Positions 7,938 through 16,834 of a stretch of DNA of 60,933 bases are shown here, piece after piece. Numbering within the stretch: the stretch's first letter is position 1; the number at the start of each line of letters is the position of its first letter. Source of the DNA: JBGQOJ01 sp052119585 (GTDB taxonomy: Bacteria > Pseudomonadota > Alphaproteobacteria > Rhodobacterales > Rhodobacteraceae); NCBI RefSeq assembly GCF_052119585.1, contig NZ_JBGQOJ010000021.1, forward strand, positions 1 to 60,933. The letters are read 5' to 3'. The notes beneath the pieces are model-generated. The model did not search any database and was not told the DNA's origin. It saw nothing but the letters and a program-made list of their open reading frames with translations. A program made the position numbers and the translations under genes.

Positions 7938-10209
7938 TCAAAATTGCCCAGACGCGGTTCGGGGTAAACGGCATATCGACCTGCCTTACCCCCTGATCCC
8001 ATACTGCATCCAACACCGCATTTGCGACGGCGGCAAGGGCGCCGACCGTGCCCGCCTCGCCGCAGCCCTTCATTCCCATGGGATTGGCGGTCGATGGCAC
8101 TGCCTCTGTCGTAAATGTGAACATCGGCAGGTCATCGGCGCGGGGCATCCCGTAATCCATGAACGTCGCGGTCAACAACTGGCCGTCGGCGTCATACACC
8201 ACATGTTCCGTCACCGCCTGACCGAAGCCTTGCGCGATTCCGCCATGCACCTGCCCCTCGGCAAGCATCGGGTTGATCAGGTTGCCAAAATCATCGGTCA
8301 CCGTGTATTTCAACAGTTTCACAACGCCGGTTTCGGGGTCGATCTCGACCTCGGCCACATGCGCGCCATTGGGGTAGGACCGTCCGGGAAGGGTCGCGCG
8401 CGCCTCGTGGCGCAACAGATCGACGCGGCCCTTGGCGCGGGCCATCTCCGCCACCTCCAGCAGGGTCGGCGTCATGTTCGACCCTTCGGCGCGGAATTGC
8501 AGGTCGTCAAAGCGCACCGCCTCGGCGGACACCCCCATTTCCCCGGCCACGAACGGCGTCAGCGCCTCGATCATCTTGGCCACCGTCACCAGCGTCACGT
8601 TGTTCTGCACCGTGACAGACCGCGACCCGCCCGTGCCGCCGCCCGTGGCGATGCGGTCGCTGTCGCCCTGCACCACTGTAATCCTATCGAACGGAATGCC
8701 GGTCTGGTCCGACAGGAACGTGGCATAGACGGTTTCATGCCCCTGCCCGTTCGACTGTGTGCCGACGTAAATGCTGGCCCCGCCATCCTCGGTAAACTCA
8801 ACCGCAGCGCTTTCCGCAGGATCGCCCAGAATGGCCTCGATGTAATAGCACAGCCCCTGCCCGCGCAGCTTGCCGTCCTTGGCCGACGCCGCCTTGCGCG
8901 CAGCAAAGCCCGCCTTGTCGCTCAAGCTCTCGACCCGCCCCAGCACACGGTGGAAATCGCCCACATCATACATTTCGCCCGTGGCGGATTTATACGGAAA
9001 GTCCGCCGCAGGGATAAAGTTCCGGCGGCGCAACTCCCAGGGATCGACGCCCAGTTCCCGCGCGGCATAGTCGATCACCCGTTCCAGCGCATAGATCGCC
9101 TCGGGCCGTCCTGCCCCGCGATAGGCGTCCACCTGCACGGTGTTGGTGTAAACCCCCGTCGTGTGCATGAATACGGTCTGCACATCATAAGTGCCCATCA
9201 GAACCTTCAGGAACAGATTGGTCTGGATCGCCTGCCCGAACTGGCTGTTATAGGCCCCCAGATTGCAGGTCGAGGTGATGCGGTAGGCGGTGATCTTCAG
9301 ATCCTCGTCAAACGCCAGTTCCCCCACGGACACCAGATCGCGCGCGCCGTTGTCCGACAGCATCGCCTCTGTCCGTTCCGACATCCAGCGCACCGGACGC
9401 CCCAGAGCCCGCGCCGCCTGCGCCACCGAGAAATACTCGGGGTGCGCCATTCCTTTCATCCCAAAGCCGCCACCGACATCGGGGTTTGTCACGCGGATGT
9501 TGTCTGCGCCCAACCCGAAGGCGTCGTTCAACTGGCCCTTCATGTTCCAGACGCCCTGCCCGTTGAAACACAGATGCAGGCGCGTTCCGTCCCATTCGGC
9601 GTAGCAGCCGCGCGGCTCCATCGAGTTGACGATGACGCGGTTGTCAGTGATCGACAGCGAAACGCGGTGCGCGGCGCGGGCAAAGGCGGCCTCTGTCGCT
9701 TTTTCGTCGCCCGACGCGAAATCGAAGGCGATGTTGTCGGGGGCCTCGGGGTGGATCAGCGGCCCGCCCTTGGCCAGCGCGATATGGGGGGGTAATTCAT
9801 CCACGTCAAAGCCGATCATCTCTGCCGCGTCCTTGGCCTGCGCCAGCGTGTCCGCCACGACCAGCGCCACAGGTTCCCCCACATAGCGCACACGACCCTT
9901 GGCCAGCATCGGCCGCATCGGCGCCGCCCCCTTGGTGCCGTCACGATTGGGGACCAGCACACCGGTCATACCGATGTTCATGCCCGCCTCTTCCAGGTCG
10001 GCAGCACTTAGCACCAGATGCACGCCCTCTGCCGCGCGGGCGTCGCTCAGATCAAGCGCGGCAATATCGCCATGTGCCACGCTGGACCGGAACATATAGG
10101 CATAAAGCGCGTTTTCAGGCGCGATATCATCGACATAGCGGCCCTGTCCGTTCAGAAACCGCACATCCTCTACCCGTTTGACCGGCTGGCTTTTCCCGAA
10201 CTTTTCCAT
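7912..10209 (-). CDS. Molybdenum hydroxylase large subunit (CoxL/aldehyde oxidase family)
   Basis: 765 aa from ATG 10209, which has AAAGGGG upstream; ATGs further upstream lack this. The family carries a molybdopterin cytosine dinucleotide cofactor and hydroxylates CO, aldehydes or N-heterocycles. Seen here are GQGVWNMKG, GGGFGMKG, AYRGAGR and, near the end, GMKGCGEAGTVGA with the Glu that deprotonates the Mo ligand. AYRGAGR is the form II signature; form I CO dehydrogenase has AYRCSFR. So CO oxidation is unlikely and the true substrate is unknown. The partner FAD (CoxM-like) and 2Fe-2S (CoxS-like) subunits are not adjacent, which is unusual. Confidence 0.85.
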   Translation of the reverse strand: MEKFGKSQPVKRVEDVRFLNGQGRYVDDIAPENALYAYMFRSSVAHGDIAALDLSDARAAEGVHLVLSAADLEEAGMNIGMTGVLVPNRDGTKGAAPMRPMLAKGRVRYVGEPVALVVADTLAQAKDAAEMIGFDVDELPPHIALAKGGPLIHPEAPDNIAFDFASGDEKATEAAFARAAHRVSLSITDNRVIVNSMEPRGCYAEWDGTRLHLCFNGQGVWNMKGQLNDAFGLGADNIRVTNPDVGGGFGMKGMAHPEYFSVAQAARALGRPVRWMSERTEAMLSDNGARDLVSVGELAFDEDLKITAYRITSTCNLGAYNSQFGQAIQTNLFLKVLMGTYDVQTVFMHTTGVYTNTVQVDAYRGAGRPEAIYALERVIDYAARELGVDPWELRRRNFIPAADFPYKSATGEMYDVGDFHRVLGRVESLSDKAGFAARKAASAKDGKLRGQGLCYYIEAILGDPAESAAVEFTEDGGASIYVGTQSNGQGHETVYATFLSDQTGIPFDRITVVQGDSDRIATGGGTGGSRSVTVQNNVTLVTVAKMIEALTPFVAGEMGVSAEAVRFDDLQFRAEGSNMTPTLLEVAEMARAKGRVDLLRHEARATLPGRSYPNGAHVAEVEIDPETGVVKLLKYTVTDDFGNLINPMLAEGQVHGGIAQGFGQAVTEHVVYDADGQLLTATFMDYGMPRADDLPMFTFTTEAVPSTANPMGMKGCGEAGTVGALAAVANAVLDAVWDQGVRQVDMPFTPNRVWAILNDRKSATE

Positions 10210-10270
10210 GACGCGCCCCTTTGTGTTGTGCCGTGTGAACACTAGCGGGCGGCGGCGGACTGTCCAGACC

Positions 10271-11410
10271 CTAGGGACCGTTTTGCAGCGTTATCAGCGC
10301 CGCCTGCCCGTATCCGTTGAACCGCGTGGCCATTGCGGTGGAATAGGCCCCGACACCGTCGAACAGCACATAGTCGCCCTCGGCCAGATCGGAAGGCAGG
10401 GGGATTTCTGTCGGCAGGCGGTCAAGGGAATCGCAGGTCGGCCCGAACACGACACAAGGCCGCCGCGGCCCGCGCCGCTGCGCCCCGTCTGCCGCCAGAA
10501 CGGTGATCCGGTCGGTCACGCCGATCTGCGCCAGCTCTGCAAGGCTGCCGTATATCCCGTCGTTCAGGAACACGGCACCGCCCGTCCGCACCGCCTTGAC
10601 GCGGGCCGCCAGCGTATAGGCATCCGCCACCATCGCCCGACCGGGCTCGCAGACCAGGGCGGGCGGGTTCGGGCCAAAGGCCGCAGCCACCGCCGCACGG
10701 ATCGTCGCGAAAACCGACGCAAGATCAGGTGCCGCCCCCGTGCGGTGCGATGCGAACCCACCCCCCACGTTCAGCCGCGCCAGCGTCACACCCGCCCGCG
10801 CCGCCACATCCGCCGCCGCATGGATGTAACTGTTCCATGCCTGTGGGTCGGCGCATTGCGTGCCCACATGGAAGGTCATCGCGGGGACAAACCCGAACGC
10901 CGCCACACGGCGCAACAGGTTCACCGCATGATCCGGCAGCACCCCGAATTTCGCCCCGAAATCATAGGCCGCCCCTGCCACCGGCAGTTTCAGCCGCACC
11001 GCCACCTCGATCCCCTTCGCGGGGCCAGAGGCCAGCAGCTTGTCCAGCTCGGCGCAATCGTCGATGGAATAAGACACAACGCCCGCAGCCCGCGCCACCG
11101 CCAGTTCCGCAGGTGACCGCACGGGGTTGTTGTAATGCAGCGCCGCCGTCGGGCTTAACCGCCGCACCAACCGCATCTCGTGCGGCGACGCCACGTCGAA
11201 CCCGGTGATCCCCGCCGCGATCAGGTTGTCCAGCACCTCGACCGTGTCATTGGCCTTGACCGCATAGGTCACAAGCCCGTCGAACCCCGCCAGAAACGCC
11301 CGCGCCGTGTCGTGCAGCACATGGGGCCGGAAGAACAGCACAGGGGTATCGGGGTGGCGGGACCGCAGGTAATGCGCCGGATCGCTCCAATGGGGTCTGG
11401 GTCTGCTCAT
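10271..11410 (-). CDS. Ornithine/lysine decarboxylase, alanine-racemase fold
   Basis: 379 aa. A fold-type III PLP decarboxylase: YAVKAND with the PLP Lys near residue 52, the glycine-rich LNVGGGFASH phosphate loop, EPGRAMV, and GPTCDSLD with the catalytic Cys from the partner subunit. It would convert ornithine (or lysine) to putrescine (or cadaverine) in polyamine synthesis. It is shorter than eukaryotic ODC and matches the compact bacterial type. It is divergent from an Lrp-family gene, 120 bp apart, which may control it. Confidence 0.88.
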   Translation of the reverse strand: MSRPRPHWSDPAHYLRSRHPDTPVLFFRPHVLHDTARAFLAGFDGLVTYAVKANDTVEVLDNLIAAGITGFDVASPHEMRLVRRLSPTAALHYNNPVRSPAELAVARAAGVVSYSIDDCAELDKLLASGPAKGIEVAVRLKLPVAGAAYDFGAKFGVLPDHAVNLLRRVAAFGFVPAMTFHVGTQCADPQAWNSYIHAAADVAARAGVTLARLNVGGGFASHRTGAAPDLASVFATIRAAVAAAFGPNPPALVCEPGRAMVADAYTLAARVKAVRTGGAVFLNDGIYGSLAELAQIGVTDRITVLAADGAQRRGPRRPCVVFGPTCDSLDRLPTEIPLPSDLAEGDYVLFDGVGAYSTAMATRFNGYGQAALITLQNGP

Positions 11411-11483
11411 ATCGCGTCACCTTTTGTGATCTGCCTCGTATTCAGGATGACCCAAAGGATGAACGAATTCGCTTGGCAAAATG

Positions 11484-11515
11484 GTTATTTTGGGTGTTTT
11501 ATCTGTCATAATAAC
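11484..11515. promoter_or_regulatory. Inverted repeat in odc-lrp intergenic
   Basis: GTTATT (11484-11489) and AATAAC (11510-11515) form an inverted repeat with a 20-bp spacer in an AT-rich island within otherwise GC-rich DNA, just before the Lrp-type start. Lrp/AsnC proteins favour AT-rich, loosely palindromic sites, so this is a candidate autoregulatory operator. Confidence 0.4.
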
Positions 11516-11530
11516 GAAAATGGTGACGAT

Positions 11531-11962
11531 ATGGATGACCTTGACCGCAAATTGATCGCCCAACTCGGCGCGGACGCCCGCATGTCCGTCGCCACCCTTG
11601 CCCGCCGTCTGGGCGTCGCACGATCCACCATACAGGCCCGGCAGGAACGGCTGGAAACCAGCGGCATCATCGCCGGCTACACCCTGAAACTGGGCGAGGC
11701 AGGCAAACGGGGCCGCATCCGCGCCACGGCCCTAGTCACCATAGAACCCCGCTCCACCGCTGCCGTCCTGCAACGGCTCAAGACCTTCCCCGCGGTCGAG
11801 GTCGCCCATACCACCAGCGGCCGCTTCGACCTGATCCTGCAAATCTCGGCCAGCACCACGCAGGATCTTGACGAAACGCTGGACGCCATCGGGTCGATCA
11901 CCGGCGTCCGCTCCTCTGAGAGCCTGATCCACCTCTCGACCAAGATCGACCGTGCCGTCTGA
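11531..11962 (+). CDS. Lrp/AsnC-family transcriptional regulator
   Basis: 143 aa from ATG 11531. It begins with the classic MDDLDRKLI start and an N-terminal helix-turn-helix (residues about 4-50), followed by a RAM ligand-binding domain (residues about 65-140). The divergent neighbour is an ornithine decarboxylase, so an amino-acid signal such as ornithine, lysine or arginine is a reasonable but unproven inference. Members form octamers and usually autoregulate. Confidence 0.88.
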   Translation: MDDLDRKLIAQLGADARMSVATLARRLGVARSTIQARQERLETSGIIAGYTLKLGEAGKRGRIRATALVTIEPRSTAAVLQRLKTFPAVEVAHTTSGRFDLILQISASTTQDLDETLDAIGSITGVRSSESLIHLSTKIDRAV

Positions 11963-12061
11963 TGGGCCGTCTGAACCCAACCCGCCAAGACGGGGTTTCC
12001 CTTTGGCGCGTCCTTCGCTAGATGATCGGGTAAACCTGTAATTCAGTTGGGACGCAGCCTG

Positions 12062-15000
12062 ATGGCAATGGAAAAGACATTCGACGCAGCCGAGGCCGAA
12101 CCGCGCCTTTACGCGAAATGGGAACAGGCCGGCGCCTTCAAGGCGGGCGCGAATGCCCGCCCCGGCGCTGACCCCTTCTGCATCATGATCCCGCCGCCCA
12201 ACGTCACCGGCAGCCTGCACATGGGCCACGCGTTCAACAACACCCTGCAAGACATTCTGGTGCGCTGGCACCGGATGCGCGGCTTCGACACGCTGTGGCA
12301 GCCCGGACAGGACCACGCCGGCATCGCAACCCAGATGGTCGTGGAACGCGACCTGGCCAAGGCCGGCCTGCCGCCGCGCCGCGACATGGGCCGCGAGGCC
12401 TTTCTGGAAAAGGTCTGGGATTGGAAAGAGCAATCCGGCGGCACCATCATCAACCAGCTCAAGCGCCTCGGGGCCTCCTGCGACTGGTCGCGCAACGCCT
12501 TCACCATGGACCCGAACTTTCAGACTGCCGTGATCAAGGTCTTTACCGAGATGTATGCAAAGGGCCTGATCTATCGCGGCAAGCGGCTGGTCAACTGGGA
12601 TCCGCACTTTGAAACCGCGATTTCCGATCTCGAGGTCGAAAGCACCGAGGTCGACGGCCACATGTGGCACTTCAAATACCCGCTGGCGGGTGGTGCCACC
12701 TATGACTACGTCGAAAAGGACGAGAACGGCACCGTCACGCTGCGCGAGACCCGCGATTATATCGCCATCGCCACCACCCGCCCGGAAACCATGCTGGGCG
12801 ACGGGGCTGTCGCCGTCCACACCGGCGACGCCCGCTATGCGCCGATCATCGGCATGTTGTGTGAAATTCCCGTTGGCCCCAAGGCACAGCGCCGCCTGAT
12901 CCCGATCATCACCGATGACTACCCCGATCCCGATTTCGGCTCGGGCGCGGTCAAGATCACCGGCGCGCATGACTTCAACGACTACGGCGTCGCCCAGCGC
13001 AACGGAATTCCCTGCTATCGGCTGATGGACACGAAAGCCGCGATGCGGTCAGACGGCGCCCCATATGCCGAGGCTGCCGCCACCGCCATTGCCGTGGCCA
13101 AGGGCGAGCGCACCCTGACAGAGGCCGAAACCGACGCCATCAATCTGGTGCCGGAAGAGCTGCGCGGCCTTGACCGTTTCATGGCCCGCGCACGGGTCAT
13201 CGACGCCATCACCGCCGAAGGTCTGGCCGTGATGACCAAAACCACCGTCAAGGACGAGGACGGCAACGAGGACGTGATCCTTGTGCCCTTCGTCGAGACC
13301 AAGAAAATCATGCAGCCCTTCGGCGACCGATCCAAGGTGGTGATCGAACCGATGCTGACCGATCAGTGGTTCGTCGACACCGCCAAAATCGTGCAGCCCG
13401 CAATCGACGCCGTGCGCAACGGCGACACCCAGATCCTGCCCGAGCGCGAGAAAAAAGTGTATTTCCACTGGCTGGAAAACATAGAACCCTGGTGCATCTC
13501 GCGCCAGCTTTGGTGGGGGCATCAGATTCCGGTTTGGTATGGGCCATCGATCGAGGAAATGAAGGCGTGGCCAGATGTTGAATCAGGCGAACCTTTGAGC
13601 TTCTGCAAGACCTCTTTCAAGGACGGGGCACGAAAAGTTCAGACGGAAATCAAAGTTGCGCTCGGCATCAAAGGAGTAGTCACCGTCTCGGAAAGCGATG
13701 TGACTAGCTATGGTCATAGCGGCGATGACTTTCATGTTACTTTCAAGCGCGACCCAGACGTCCTTGACACATGGTTCTCGTCCGGCCTCTGGCCCATCGG
13801 CACCCTCGGCTGGCCCGAGGACACGCCCGAGCTGCAAAGATACTTCCCCACATCGACCCTGATCACCGGAACCGACATCCTGTTCTTCTGGGTCGCGCGG
13901 ATGATGATGATGCAGCTTTCGGTCGTCCAGCAGATTCCGTTCAAAACCGTCTACCTGCACGGCCTCGTCCGCGACGCCAAGGGCAAGAAGATGTCCAAAT
14001 CCCTTGGCAATGTCGTCGATCCGCTGGACCTGATCGACGAATTCGGCGCCGACGCGCTGCGCTTTACCAATGCCGCCATGGCCTCTCTCGGGGGGGCGCT
14101 CAAACTCGACACCCAGCGCATCGCCGGATATCGCAATTTCACCACCAAATTGTGGAACGCCGCCCGCTTTGCCGAAATGAACGACACTTACACCGACACT
14201 GCGCATACTTTGAGCATCGAATGTGCATCCGATGTGCAGGGTCTTCAGACCGTCAACCGCTGGATCATCGGCGAAACCGGACGGGTTCGTCAGGAAGTCG
14301 ATGCCGCCCTTGAAAACTACCGGTTCAACGACGCCGCCAACCTGCTGTACGCCTTTGTCTGGGGCAAGGTCTGCGACTGGTATGTAGAGCTGTCAAAGCC
14401 CCTGCTGCTGGATGGCGACGACGCGGTGAAATCCGAAACCCGCGCCACGCTGGCATGGGTTCTGGACCAGTGCATGATCCTTTTGCACCCGATCATGCCC
14501 TTCATCACCGAAGAGTTGTGGAACACCACCGCGACGCGCGAAAAGATGTTGGTCCACACCGATTGGCCCACCTACCAAGCCGCTGATCTGATTGACGAAA
14601 ATGCGGATCGCGAAATGAACTGGGTGATCGGCCTGATCGAATCCATCCGCAGCGCCCGCGCCGAAGTGCACGTGCCCGCCGGACTGAAGGTCGACATGCT
14701 GCACTTGGGTCTGGACGAGGCCGCGCAAGGCGCATGGACCCGCTCCGAGGCGCTGATACTGAAGCTGGCGCGGGTGCAAAGCCTGACCCATGTCACCGAC
14801 CTGCCCAAGGGCTGCATCACCTTGGCTGTCGAAGGCGGCACCTTCGCGCTGCCGCTGGCTGACATCATCGACGTGGCCGAGGAAAAGTCCAGACTGGACA
14901 AGGTGCTAGACAAGCTGACCAAGGAATTGGGTGGCATCAAGGGCCGCCTGAACAACCCCAAATTCGTCGCCAGCGCCCCCGATGAAGTGGTCGAAGAAAA

Positions 15001-15079
15001 CCGCGAGCGGCTGACCCAGGGCGAAGACGAAGCCTCCAAGATCAAGGCCGCGCTGGCCCGTCTTTCCGAAATCGGCTGA
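12062..15079 (+). CDS. valS: Valyl-tRNA synthetase
   Basis: 1005 aa from ATG 12062 (a TTG at 12047 would add five residues). It charges tRNA-Val. The class I signatures are clear: PPNVTGSLHMGH (HIGH motif) near residue 45 and GKKMSKSLGN (KMSKS) near residue 642. The CP1 editing domain, the anticodon-binding domain and a C-terminal coiled coil (VDVAEEKSRLDK onward) are all present. One oddity: between WWGHQIPVWYG and DPDVLDTWFSSG there are about 70 residues, roughly twice the E. coli spacing, encoded at about 13550-13745 with lower GC than the flanks. Confidence 0.97.
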   Translation: MAMEKTFDAAEAEPRLYAKWEQAGAFKAGANARPGADPFCIMIPPPNVTGSLHMGHAFNNTLQDILVRWHRMRGFDTLWQPGQDHAGIATQMVVERDLAKAGLPPRRDMGREAFLEKVWDWKEQSGGTIINQLKRLGASCDWSRNAFTMDPNFQTAVIKVFTEMYAKGLIYRGKRLVNWDPHFETAISDLEVESTEVDGHMWHFKYPLAGGATYDYVEKDENGTVTLRETRDYIAIATTRPETMLGDGAVAVHTGDARYAPIIGMLCEIPVGPKAQRRLIPIITDDYPDPDFGSGAVKITGAHDFNDYGVAQRNGIPCYRLMDTKAAMRSDGAPYAEAAATAIAVAKGERTLTEAETDAINLVPEELRGLDRFMARARVIDAITAEGLAVMTKTTVKDEDGNEDVILVPFVETKKIMQPFGDRSKVVIEPMLTDQWFVDTAKIVQPAIDAVRNGDTQILPEREKKVYFHWLENIEPWCISRQLWWGHQIPVWYGPSIEEMKAWPDVESGEPLSFCKTSFKDGARKVQTEIKVALGIKGVVTVSESDVTSYGHSGDDFHVTFKRDPDVLDTWFSSGLWPIGTLGWPEDTPELQRYFPTSTLITGTDILFFWVARMMMMQLSVVQQIPFKTVYLHGLVRDAKGKKMSKSLGNVVDPLDLIDEFGADALRFTNAAMASLGGALKLDTQRIAGYRNFTTKLWNAARFAEMNDTYTDTAHTLSIECASDVQGLQTVNRWIIGETGRVRQEVDAALENYRFNDAANLLYAFVWGKVCDWYVELSKPLLLDGDDAVKSETRATLAWVLDQCMILLHPIMPFITEELWNTTATREKMLVHTDWPTYQAADLIDENADREMNWVIGLIESIRSARAEVHVPAGLKVDMLHLGLDEAAQGAWTRSEALILKLARVQSLTHVTDLPKGCITLAVEGGTFALPLADIIDVAEEKSRLDKVLDKLTKELGGIKGRLNNPKFVASAPDEVVEENRERLTQGEDEASKIKAALARLSEIG

Positions 15080-15096
15080 CACAGCAAAACCGCCCC

Positions 15097-15123
15097 GGCG
15101 CTCCCCGCATAATGGGGGGCGCC
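15097..15123. terminator. Strong stem-loop after valS
   Basis: GGCGCTCCCC (15097-15106) pairs with GGGGGGCGCC (15114-15123) with one G-U and a 7-nt loop, directly downstream of valS. There is no T-run, so it may act as a terminator or mRNA 3' end stabiliser. Confidence 0.4.
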
Positions 15124-15201
15124 GCCGGAAAACCCATCCCCCCGACACCGCCACGCAGGAAGGGCTTGCCGCCCTCGCAGATTTGCGGTTTTGTCGGCCC
15201 C

Positions 15202-16323
15202 ATGACCGGACCCAGATACACCCCGCTTGTGCAAACGCTTCCCTCCTCTGTTCCCTTCGTGGGACCGGAAACACAGGAACGCGCACGCGGCCGCCCCTTT
15301 GCCGCACGCCTTGGCGCAAACGAAAGCGTCTATGGCCCCTCGCCCCGCGCGATTTCCGCGATGCAGACCGCCGCCAGCGAGGCCTGGATGTACGGCGACC
15401 CCGAAAGCCATGATCTGCGCATGGCGCTGGCCGCACACCACGGCATCGCGCCGGAACACATCATGGTGGGCGAAGGGATCGACGGGCTTCTGGGCTATCT
15501 GGCGCGGATGATGGTGGGTCAGGGCGATGCGGTCGTGACCTCTGACGGGGCCTATCCCACGTTCAACTTCCACGTCGCGGGCTTTGGCGGTGTGCTGCAC
15601 AAGGTGCCCTATGCGGGCGACCACGAGGACCCGCAGGCGCTGATCGCCAGGGCGGCTGCGACAGGGGCAAAGCTGCTGTATCTCGCGAACCCCGACAACC
15701 CTATGGGAACGTGGCACAGCGCGGACGTGATCCAGCGGATGATCGACGCAGTGCCCGACGGATGCCTGTTGATCCTCGACGAGGCCTATATAGAATTCGC
15801 GCCAGAGGGCACAGCGCCCGCACTAAGCCCGCAAGACGAACGCGTGATCCGGATGCGGACGTTTTCCAAGGCGCACGGCCTTGCGGGCGCACGCGTGGGC
15901 TATGCCATCGGCGCGGCCCCGCTGATCATGGCCTTCAACAAAATCCGCAACCACTTCGGGATGGGCAGGACCGGACAGGCAGGAGCATTGGCCGCCCTTC
16001 AGGATCAACAGTATCTGGCCCATGTGCGCGCACAGGTCGCTGCCGCCCGCGACCGGATCGCCATGATCGCGCGTGCGAACGGCCTGTCCCCGCTGCCCTC
16101 GGCCACGAATTTTGTCGCGATAGACTGCGGGCAGGACGGTGCCTTTGCCCGCCTTGTTTTGTCAGGGCTGATCGCCGAGGACATCTTTGTGCGGATGCCA
16201 TTCGTCGCGCCGCAAGACCGCTGCATCCGCGTCTCTTGCGGCACCGATGCCGATCTTGACCTGTTCGCCGCCGCCTTGCCAAAGGCGCTGGATGCCGCAC
16301 GAAGGGCCCTCACGCCGACGTGA
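15202..16323 (+). CDS. Class I/II aminotransferase, HisC-like
   Basis: 373 aa from ATG 15202. A fold-type I PLP enzyme similar to histidinol-phosphate aminotransferases: ANPDNPMGTW in the substrate/PLP region, LILDEAYIEF with the PLP-pyridine Asp, and TFSKAHGLAGARVGY with the Schiff-base Lys. No other his genes are nearby, so the substrate may be another amino acid or amino alcohol. In-frame codons upstream of 15202 cross the valS downstream stem-loop and are rejected as coding. Confidence 0.82.
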   Translation: MTGPRYTPLVQTLPSSVPFVGPETQERARGRPFAARLGANESVYGPSPRAISAMQTAASEAWMYGDPESHDLRMALAAHHGIAPEHIMVGEGIDGLLGYLARMMVGQGDAVVTSDGAYPTFNFHVAGFGGVLHKVPYAGDHEDPQALIARAAATGAKLLYLANPDNPMGTWHSADVIQRMIDAVPDGCLLILDEAYIEFAPEGTAPALSPQDERVIRMRTFSKAHGLAGARVGYAIGAAPLIMAFNKIRNHFGMGRTGQAGALAALQDQQYLAHVRAQVAAARDRIAMIARANGLSPLPSATNFVAIDCGQDGAFARLVLSGLIAEDIFVRMPFVAPQDRCIRVSCGTDADLDLFAAALPKALDAARRALTPT

Positions 16324-16386
16324 CTTGCCTTCCCCTTGCTGGAAGGGGCGAAACCATACTGGCAATCAAACCGACAGGATATTCCC

Positions 16387-16749
16387 ATGCGCCTTGCAGC
16401 ACTGACACTCGGCCTCGCATTTTTTGCGACAGCCGCCCTTGCGACAGAACCCGACCATACCGGCCATATGATGACCACGGTGCCGGATCAGGCTGCGCCC
16501 TCCTCTGTGGCCTTCGACGCGGCGAACGCCAGAATGCACAGCGACATGGGCCAGCCGCTGACAGGCGACGCCGATGTCGATTTTGTGCGCGGGATGGTGC
16601 CGCACCACCAGGGCGCTGTCGATATGGCCCGGATCGTGCTGCAATACGGCACTGACCCAGAGGTCCGCGCCTTTGCCGAAACTGTCATTGCGGCGCAAGA
16701 GGCCGAAATTGTGTGGATGAACAAATGGCTTGCAGCCCACGCAAACTGA
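16387..16749 (+). CDS. Periplasmic DUF305 protein
   Basis: 120 aa from ATG 16387. A signal peptide at residues 1-20 is followed by a DUF305 segment with the FVRGMVPHHQGAVDMA signature, a His/Met-rich helix pair of the ferritin-like DUF305 family. Some DUF305 proteins (for example CopM) bind copper. It sits between an aminotransferase gene and a terminator, and may be independent of both. Confidence 0.82.
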   Translation: MRLAALTLGLAFFATAALATEPDHTGHMMTTVPDQAAPSSVAFDAANARMHSDMGQPLTGDADVDFVRGMVPHHQGAVDMARIVLQYGTDPEVRAFAETVIAAQEAEIVWMNKWLAAHAN

Positions 16750-16774
16750 TCCGGTTCTTCTCGGTCCAAATACT

Positions 16775-16812
16775 CACGGCGCGACGGCGGGATCTGTCGC
16801 GCCGTGGATATT
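16775..16812 (+). terminator. Rho-independent terminator with repeated GGATATTT flank
   Basis: CACGGCGCGAC (16775-16785) and GTCGCGCCGTG (16796-16806) form a perfect 11-bp stem with a 10-nt loop, followed by GATATTTTT. It terminates the DUF305 gene and faces the converging aminotransferase gene. The flank GGATATTTTTAGAACAAAGAAG resembles one at about 23281-23302, suggesting a dispersed intergenic element. Confidence 0.75.
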
Positions 16813-16834
16813 TTTAGAACAAAGAAGGGGCTGG

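Noticed and set aside
8203..9795. 530-codon plus-strand frame opposite the CoxL-type gene
   Set aside because: Antisense shadow of a GC-rich coding gene: Arg/His/Gln-rich composition, no domain, while the minus-strand frame has clear molybdenum hydroxylase motifs.
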